Shown here piece after piece: positions 57,079 to 64,000 of a stretch of DNA of 64,000 nt. Below the pieces are notes generated by a model, which was not told the origin of the DNA, searched no databases, and was given only the letters and a program-made list of their open reading frames with translations. The stretch lies in the NCBI GenBank assembly GCA_035048815.1, contig JAUCBN010000035.1, positions 17,000,501 to 17,064,500 of the forward strand. Direction: 5' to 3'. This stretch comes from Abelmoschus esculentus (lineage: Eukaryota > Streptophyta > Magnoliopsida > Malvales > Malvaceae). The position numbers and the translations under genes are program-made. Positions within the stretch are counted from its first letter, which is position 1. Each line of letters begins with the position of its first letter.

Positions 57079-60000
57079 TTAATTGTAACGATCCTTTAAA
57101 AATCTAAAAATTCTAAGTTTGAGAAAGGTCACTAGTGAAAATGAAAATTAGGGATTAAAATTTTGAAAAGAGGAATTAAGTCTTGAAATTTTGGGATTAG
57201 GGTTCCAAATTAGAAATTGATTTGAAATATTGGGAATTAGGGCTTAGGTTAAAAAACTGAGAATTTTGAAAATTAGGGTTTGAAAAGACCTAGATTAAAG
57301 GAATTTAAAAAAGGGAAAATGATTTTAAAAAAAGTGGTGGAGTCAAAAATAATTTTAAAATGGGTTGGAGTCGCCACCGGCCACTTTGGTAGGCCGGACA
57401 CCGTGAAAACCAGAGATTCGAGAAAGACGGGTCCGAGAGTCGGTTACGGTTTTAAAAAACGGGTTTATGGTTTAAAAACCGCCCAAAATTGACACCTTTA
57501 TCAAAATAACCGCTTAATTAATTTTAAAAATTTTAAGTTTTAAAGTGGCGTTTAAATTATAATTTGTTTAATATTCGAATTAAATTTTATTTTTACCGTG
57601 TCTTTATTCGAAGGCAACGTATACATCGCGACCGCTACGTCGGAACGCGGGCCCGTTACGACCGAATAAAGACATTTGAATTAGGTTTATTAATTAACGA
57701 AGTGTGAGATGTGATTCTTGAGCAAAATAAATAAAAGACTTAAACAATATTAATATGAGCAAAATTACAAAGTACACAAATAAATAAAAAGCACAAGAGA
57801 AAATATGTATATGATAGGACAAAGGATATGCATGGCATAATATAATATTAAATTAAATACAAATACAAAGTAAACATATACAAAATAACACAAACAAAAC
57901 ATGCTCCGTAACACATAATAAAAGACATAAATAACAATAAAAAGACAAAATATAACAAAAAAAGTAAAAGACTATAAATAAACAAAATAACATAAAATAT
58001 GTAGATGAAAAGAAATGATACGAATGCAATAAAATATATATATACAAATAAATAAACGAAATAATAGAATGCAAATAATAAAATTAAAATAAAAAAGGAG
58101 TAAAATAAATGTTACTGTAAATGACTAAATTAAAAGAAAAATAAAATTTTGAAGTCAAATTGGTAAAACAGAAGAGTGATATTCGAAATAGTGACCAAAA
58201 TAAAAATAAAGAAAGAAAATCCAGACCCTCAAAACACCATTATCCAGTGAGGAAGGGCCACGATAAATATTTTATAAAAGCAGAGGGACTTAAAACGGAT
58301 TAAACCACTTTGAGAAATAACATTATCACCTAATTGGTGACTAAATTGAAGGTCGAAGCAAAACATCGGGGATTGGAGGAGTAAACTGAGTGACACGGAG
58401 GGTTCCGTTACGTAGATAAACCATTATTAAAACTTGGGATAAGTATAAAACACATTTAGAATTAAAATCTGAACCCCTTTAGCCATTTCTTTTGAAACCA
58501 TTCGAAACAAAAATGAAGATGCTCTCTTGGTTCATCAGGAAATGATGAACACCAAGAGCGTTCATCTTTGTTGCCCAGAAGACGCTTTTATTTTCTAGGC
58601 GGTGGCCGGCGAAATAAAAAAAACTTTCTTATTTTCGAAACCCGAAACGAAACCAAAAAAACAAACAAACTCCTCCTTTTTGCCTAAGAAAACCGAGAGG
58701 AAAATGAAATTTCTCCTTCGGTTCGAGGACAAAGGGACAGAGGAACGACTCACCCTCAGATTTGGTTCACCAAGCGGCGCAGAGGCCAAGGTTCATCACC
58801 GGAAAAAGAGAATCGGAGGGCACAGAGGCGAATCGAAGAAGGTAAAAAGGTAAAAAAAAAAACTCATTTTTGGTTCCCTTTTCATGCATACGAAGAGAAG
58901 AGGATATACCTCCTAAATCTCTTGTTCTATTGATTCCAAACTAACGGGAAAAAGAAACCCCTTTACATGATCTCTGGTTTTGGTTTTTATAACCACCATT
59001 ACATGAAAAATAGAAATGGAAAAGAATCTCTCAAATGCTATTGGTCTTCTCTATGCCTTGTACGATTTGATTCTGAAATTTTGTGTGATGTTGTTTGTTG
59101 TGGTTTTGGTTGTTTGTATCTGATTTTTCTGATTTGGTTGGCCGAATTGTCTGTCAATGCTGTCGAATTGTTCCCTGAATTTTGTGATGGTTTTAATCTC
59201 TGAAAATGCTGGGATTTGGATGAATATTAGCCTCGTACGATCTCTGGCGATTTTTGTTTTGTGCATGCATGGCGGTTCCGCGAGATGGGGGGACCATCGG
59301 GGATGGGCCGACGACAATCGGGCGGCGAAGAGGCGCCGAAAGGTGAAGAGATTAATCGGACATTGAAGAGGCGCGCGTACGCTGCACGCGAAGATCGAAG
59401 AGTCGTCCGGATATCCAAGGAGCTGCGCGGTGGAGCTCTCCTCCTTGCCGCGTGTGCGCGTGATGACTCCAGAAGATTCTCTTGCTCGATCGTGGCCGTT
59501 GGATCTTGATCAGATCCAACGGTTCTCTGTTGGCTGCGCATAAGGAGACATGTTAGGGTTATTTAGATTAAGCATCCTGCTTGGGCTTGTAACTTGGGCT
59601 AAGTATTTATAATTTAATTATTTTTTTGGTTTATAATTAGATTATTTCGGACTGATTTATTGAATTATAATCTGGGCTAAAAAAATATAAATGGACTCAT
59701 ATATTAATAAAAAGGGTTATGTTTATTCAAGTTAAATTTATTTTATGAAAATAAAATCTAAATAATATTAATAAAAACAAAATAATAATAATAAAATAAA
59801 AAAAGAAAAGAAATTATATACATAAAGGAAAATAATAATAATAATATGTTTAACAATTTAGGTACTAACAAGTATAATATATGCTAAAAATAATTGTGAA
59901 TAATAAAACAAAGCCGAAAATTAAAATAAGAAATAATGTATATACATTTAAGAGCTAATAGTAATATTTTTGTGTTTCTTTTTTGTTAAAATTGAAATGA

Positions 60001-60123
60001 AACCCGAATTTAAAAGGAAATTAAGTATTCTTTGCATTTTTGGGTTACCAAATACAAGCCCATTATTCGAATTAAAATTAAAACACGGGTTTAGACTCGG
60101 ATAAAATTAGTGATTACATTAAT
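57079..60123 (-). mobile_element. Solo LTR of the same retroelement family, TTAAT target duplication
   Basis: The LTR spans 57084-60118 (3035 bp). Read on the minus strand it begins TGTAATCACTAATTTTATCC and ends GGATCGTTACA. It is flanked by TTAAT on both sides (57079-57083 and 60119-60123), the 5-bp duplication expected of LTR retrotransposons, with no internal region. It therefore arose by LTR-LTR recombination. It shares the GTCGCCACCGG block (about 57370), CATCGCGACCGCTACGTCGG and the CCGTTGGATC palindrome with the LTRs at 25-32 kb. Short frames inside (for example 57280-57492, 58602-58853, 59227-59541) are not genes. Confidence 0.9.
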
Positions 60124-60334
60124 ATATAAAGTACTCACTCATATTTAAATTTTTATATATTTTATTTCATACCGTTATAATAAATTCTATAGTTTAGTTT
60201 GATTGAAAAAAGCCCTAGTTCTCAGGTTTCGGTTTACTTATAAATCTCTTTCTTGCAACACAAGTTGGTTTGCTTATAAATTTCCTTCACAATTTCAACT
60301 TTCAATTCCCACAGCTTTTATTTTTCACATCTCA

Positions 60335-61716
60335 ATGGCGGTGCAAGCGACCATGAAAAGAAGAAGAAAGCAATCGCCATTAAAATCAAGGGTTGATGAA
60401 CTTCCTATTGATATCTTGAAATCAATCTTCAACAGATTAAGTTTCACCGACCTGGTTCTAGTCAAATCCGTTTGTTCTTCCTGGAATATACTTGGAGAAG
60501 AGCTGATTTCAAAGACGCCATGGCTCATGCTTCCTTCCAAGAAACAAATCGAAGAAGGCGACGGAACTGACGTTGACAACAATGGCTACCATGGTTCTTG
60601 AGTCTGAGTGAAAATCGTGTTTACAGCATGAAGATGGCGCCAAAGGAGTTCAGTGAGTGCTGCTGCATTGGTTCATCGCGTGGATGGTTGCTTTTCTTGC
60701 AAGAAAAGGCAGTCCCCTGTCTGTTTAACCCTTTGAAGCGAGTGAAGATCGAGCTCCCTTCGGTTGATCGTCTGCTAGGGTTAGAAAGGATGGAAAGGAA
60801 CGTTTATGGTTAGAAAGGATGGAAAGGAACTTGATTATTTCAAGTCTTCTGAAAGAGGTTCTCGTAGGTTTTTGTTCAGGTCGTGTGGGAAACAACAAGT
60901 ACGAGACTGTTTCATTCAGAAAGCGGTTCTGTCAGGAAAGCCTGATGACAACAACAATGGAAACTATGGTGTGGTTTTGTTGTGCAACAATGGTGAAGAG
61001 ATTGCATGTCATGGAAGTGGAGACAATAGCTGGACGGTTCTTGACGTTAGCCATCCACCATACCAAGATATCATATGCCATGAAAACTATCTCTATGCTC
61101 TGAGTGACGGAAACCATATTGAAGTTTGGGATTTACGTGGCCACGACGGATCGGTCGAGAAAAAGTCCGACGATTTTGTTCCTTTTCCCGACAAGTCACT
61201 TGCCAAAGTAAACTCATTGAGAGATGTCTGCACCAGAAGGTTTTACTTGGTCGAATCTTGTGGGGATATTTTGTTCGTGGTGAGATTCATTGGAGACTAT
61301 GTGGATTGGGATGGGACATTGCTCCATGAACATATCTTTTAACTGAAGACTGCAATCACCCTAAGGTCTGTCCTTACAGGACAACTTTATTCCATGTTTA
61401 CAAGATGGATTTTAATAAGCGGAGATGGGTGGAGATGGATACTTTAGATAATCGTACTCTGTTTTTGGGTGAGAATGAGTCGGTTTCGACTCAGTGTTTT
61501 TCAAACTGCAAAAAGGGTTCTATTTATTTCACTGATGATTGTTGGGAGAGAATAGAAGAAGATTATTTATATGTAGGGCATGATATGTGGGGCATGATAT
61601 GGGGGATATATAGCTTGAAAGATGAAAGCCTGAACTCGATTTAAGAGTTTTCTTCGGATAAGATTCAGCCACCGCTTTGTTGGATCGTCCTGGACACAAC
61701 AATGTTAGAGTCTTAG
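60335..61716 (+). pseudogene. Broken F-box/DUF295 gene copy
   Basis: Aligns along its whole length with the intact gene at 33855-35219, beginning MAVQATMKRRRKQSPLKSR. Lesions: a one-base deletion at about 60597 (GGTTCTTGAG in place of GGGATATTGAG) gives an immediate stop; a small local duplication of GGTTAGAAAGGATGGAAAGG at about 60805 adds another stop; a one-base deletion at about 61335 (CATATCTT for CATGATCTT); and a TAA replaces a late codon at 61642. Four independent lesions rule out sequencing error as the sole cause. The F-box itself would still be encoded in a product of about 88 residues. Confidence 0.92.
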
Positions 61717-61719
61717 AGA

Positions 61720-62770
61720 GTCTGCAACATTCTGTTTATCTATCATAAAATATCAGTTTCTTGTATTTGATGTAACAGCTTACTATTAATATCAATATTG
61801 ATTCTTTTCATTCTATTTTGCTATAAGTTGTATTTTTTCACTGCATATTCTTAATGTTGATGATGCCTCTTCCATGTTCTGCTCAGGAAAATAAACAATA
61901 ATATGGCATCTATCGTTCGAATACGTATAATTCTATACATTTTACTGGAAACTGACAAGGACACAACTTTAAAAGTTCTAAAAATAAATCCAACTGTGAT
62001 CGACTAACTCGAATCACATCTTTCTGGTCTAAGTCATTGACTCTCTCTGCAAGAAATGATGGTTTGCCAACTTCAAACTCGTAAAATCGAATTTCCAAGA
62101 AAAAAAATGATACAAATAGTGAATCAATTAAAAATTCTACGCACAAATAAATTCAATTATATCGTTAAAACAAGGTATGCTTTATAAATTTCTTTGAAAT
62201 TATAGATTTGAGTGACCATTGACGTGTAATGTACTCGAACAAGTAAAACATATATTTCAGAACACAAGGTGCAGTCTGATGTAGAGACAATAAAAAAGAG
62301 ATTGATTAGAAAAGCAAGTTGAATGGGAAGGTAAATGAGAAGTTGGAGATTGCTGAAATGTCCTTCGGATTCTGATACTGCAAGGAAGCAAATTCTAACC
62401 CGATCAAGCTGTGCTAGAAAAGCTTTAGCGTTGGGGAAAAATATGAATTAGGATTGAAGGAAATGAAGAGGATGATGTGGGTGAATCGGTTAGATTGAAG
62501 GTACGAGCCAGGTTTGTACAAGCCAGGTGAAAGTAGATACTGCTGGGAAAGCATGGATAGAGAGTCAATTTTTTTTTGAACATATATCGGAACTAAATTC
62601 AAAAGATTAATAAATTAAATAACTAAAAAAATCTTAGGGTGTGACCACCACCAACCTAATCTCTATAAATTCCTATACATTTCAAAATAAATAAATCTAA
62701 AACCAAACGCTTGATAAAAAAGGTGGAGCTTCACTAACAAATGCCTTGAACGGCAAGTATCCTTTGCCAA
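61720..62770. other. Spacer between F-box pseudogene and GH5 copy 2
   Basis: The part from about 62580 on (TATATCGGAACTAAATTCAA, CACCAACCTAAT) aligns with 16290-16490, the 3' flank of GH5 copy 1, so the duplicated unit extends beyond the coding region. The minus frame at 61910-62146 has no known family. Confidence 0.5.
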
Positions 62771-62775
62771 TTTGC

Positions 62776-64000
62776 TCAGCCAACCAAACCCTTTCCGGGT
62801 AAGCTTTGCAACAAAGACCGTTCCATCTTTGTGGTACTCCTTGTGCTGTTCACCAGTTTGAACCATTGGCTCGAAGGGTCACATGTCTTGTCTGTACTTA
62901 TGCATTTGCAATCGTTTGTGATGATGGTGTTGTCCGACGCTACGTCAAGGCACACGGATTTTCCATCTCTAAGGTTAGTCGAGAGATGCATCTTGGAATC
63001 GGATATCGTTTCCCATTTCGAGTTCGAGTCGCTGCAGTAGATACCTAGTTTTACCAATGTCCCGAATGCGTCGGTTTGTAAGCAAAAACGAGTCCCTTTT
63101 ACTAGTAAATTCTTCTGGGATGAGTAAATCCAAGGGTATGCGTAGGTGCAAGGACCTAACCGCAATGGGTGGAGCAATGATTTTCTGGTGACACAAAGCC
63201 CTGTTAAGGGATGGAAGATCACTTTGTGTGGTTTGGCTTCCGATATACCTGGACCTGCATATGTCATCGAGGAACAACATCATGTTTTCAGTTGACATCC
63301 ATGTTAGATAAAAAAGAAAGTGGTATATGTTGGCTTACCTCGGAAAGGAGACTGGAGAGCTGAAATTCTTTGTACGAAGCTCAAATTCCTGGCTCCACAC
63401 CAGTTATAATCCAAGACTCCGTAGTACTCGTTTAACCCGACTACGCCGTCTCTCACGTAATAGCTCCCAGCCAGTGTCCACAAGGCCCAATCCAGGTCAA
63501 GCTCAGCTGCCACACCCAAGAAGCAGCTGATGTACCTGTTGCCATTCACATTGGCTCCACTTTGATCGATTCCAAACTCACCAATGAACAACGGGTATCC
63601 TTGATCAACCAAATACCCTGATGTCACTCTGCCACAAACTTGGTTGGGGTTGTCGTCTAACCATGTGGTTTGTCCATCGGAGAATCCATACCAATGCGCC
63701 TCGAATACTAGTTTCCCGCTAAACGTGAGTTGGAGTGGATGATTTTGGATGAATGACAAGTCTCTATCGAAACTCAATCCAGAAAGTATAACCAGAACGT
63801 TCGGGTTTGCTGCATGCACTGCTTCGGCTCCTTTCGGCATGTACTTGTACCAATCGTTTACATTTTGTTTCGGGCCTCTGGGCTCGTTCCTCAAGCTCAT
63901 GCCAACCACATTAGTGACGCCGTTGAATAAGGTGGCCATCCGTGTCAGCCCGGAGATCCATTGATCCGGGTTGAAGTACTTGTCACCGAAGAAACCATTG
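62776..64000 (-). CDS. GH5 glycosidase, second copy, cut by window edge
   Basis: Exon 3 (62776-63254) and part of exon 2 (63339 to the window end) are present; the signal peptide and first exon lie beyond 64000. The splice phase and exon 3 length (479 bp) are identical to copy 1. Both catalytic phrases, SLRNEPRG and FIGEFGID, are kept. Exon 2 lacks six residues present in copy 1 (GRVTSGYL against GRVTTYMMRTSGYL), an in-frame 18-bp difference in a loop before the nucleophile. The trefoil-like tail is complete and ends GKGLVG like copy 1. No stop is seen, so it may be functional. Head-to-tail order and spacing with the F-box copy repeat those at 16 kb. Confidence 0.9.

Overview
The window is a plant nuclear chromosome segment. 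Genes carry spliceable GT-AG introns, the spacers are strongly AT-rich, and the space between genes is full of LTR retrotransposon debris and small Mutator-type inverted-repeat elements. The gene families (plastid SHMT of the SHM3 type, MIK2-like LRR kinase, arabinogalactan peptide, GT14 BC10-like enzyme, GH5 with a trefoil tail) point to a eudicot. A Malvales/Gossypium-like source is my guess and is not proven by anything here. Layout, left to right: 5' end of an LRR receptor kinase (-, 1-1523, cut by the window edge); two-KH-domain FUBP-like RNA-binding protein (+, 4507-8658); a duplicated non-coding block with a telobox/TATA promoter upstream (about 9.44-10.63 kb); plastid serine hydroxymethyltransferase (-, 11526-14099, 10 coding exons); F-box gene fragment (+, 15923-16245); GH5 glycosidase (-, 16495-18306); 5'-truncated gypsy-type gag-protease element without polymerase (20.7-24.0 kb), a 136-bp tandem repeat, then two very long LTRs in opposite orientation with their primer-binding sites facing each other (25058-32522); an intact F-box/DUF295 gene (+, 33855-35219) with a nested Mutator-type foldback inserted just upstream; VMA21-like V-ATPase assembly factor (-, 35885-37581); PITH-domain gene with an internal deletion (-, 39528-40633); arabinogalactan peptide (-, 44299-44487); GT14 glycosyltransferase (-, 46828-49164); CXXC zinc-binding CZIB/DUF866 protein (-, 52481-55493) with a TIR transposon in intron 3; a solo LTR with 5-bp target duplication (57084-60118); a broken F-box copy (+, 60335-61716); and a second GH5 copy (-, 62776 to window end). 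The genes are unrelated housekeeping, wall and signalling genes and do not form an operon or pathway. The one real cluster is the F-box/GH5 pair: it occurs twice in tail-to-tail arrangement (about 15.9-18.3 kb and 60.3-64 kb), and both F-box members share the same one-base frameshift, so the pair was duplicated after the F-box copy had decayed. The intact F-box gene at 33.9 kb is a third copy without a GH5 partner. I found no CRISPR array, prokaryote-like system, organelle insertion or rRNA gene and recognised no tRNA gene. I see no convincing undescribed biological system. The most unusual items are the facing LTR pair, the nested Mutator insertions with clean 9-bp target duplications, MITE-borne G-boxes near genes, and an orphan heat-shock-type promoter near 45.7 kb.
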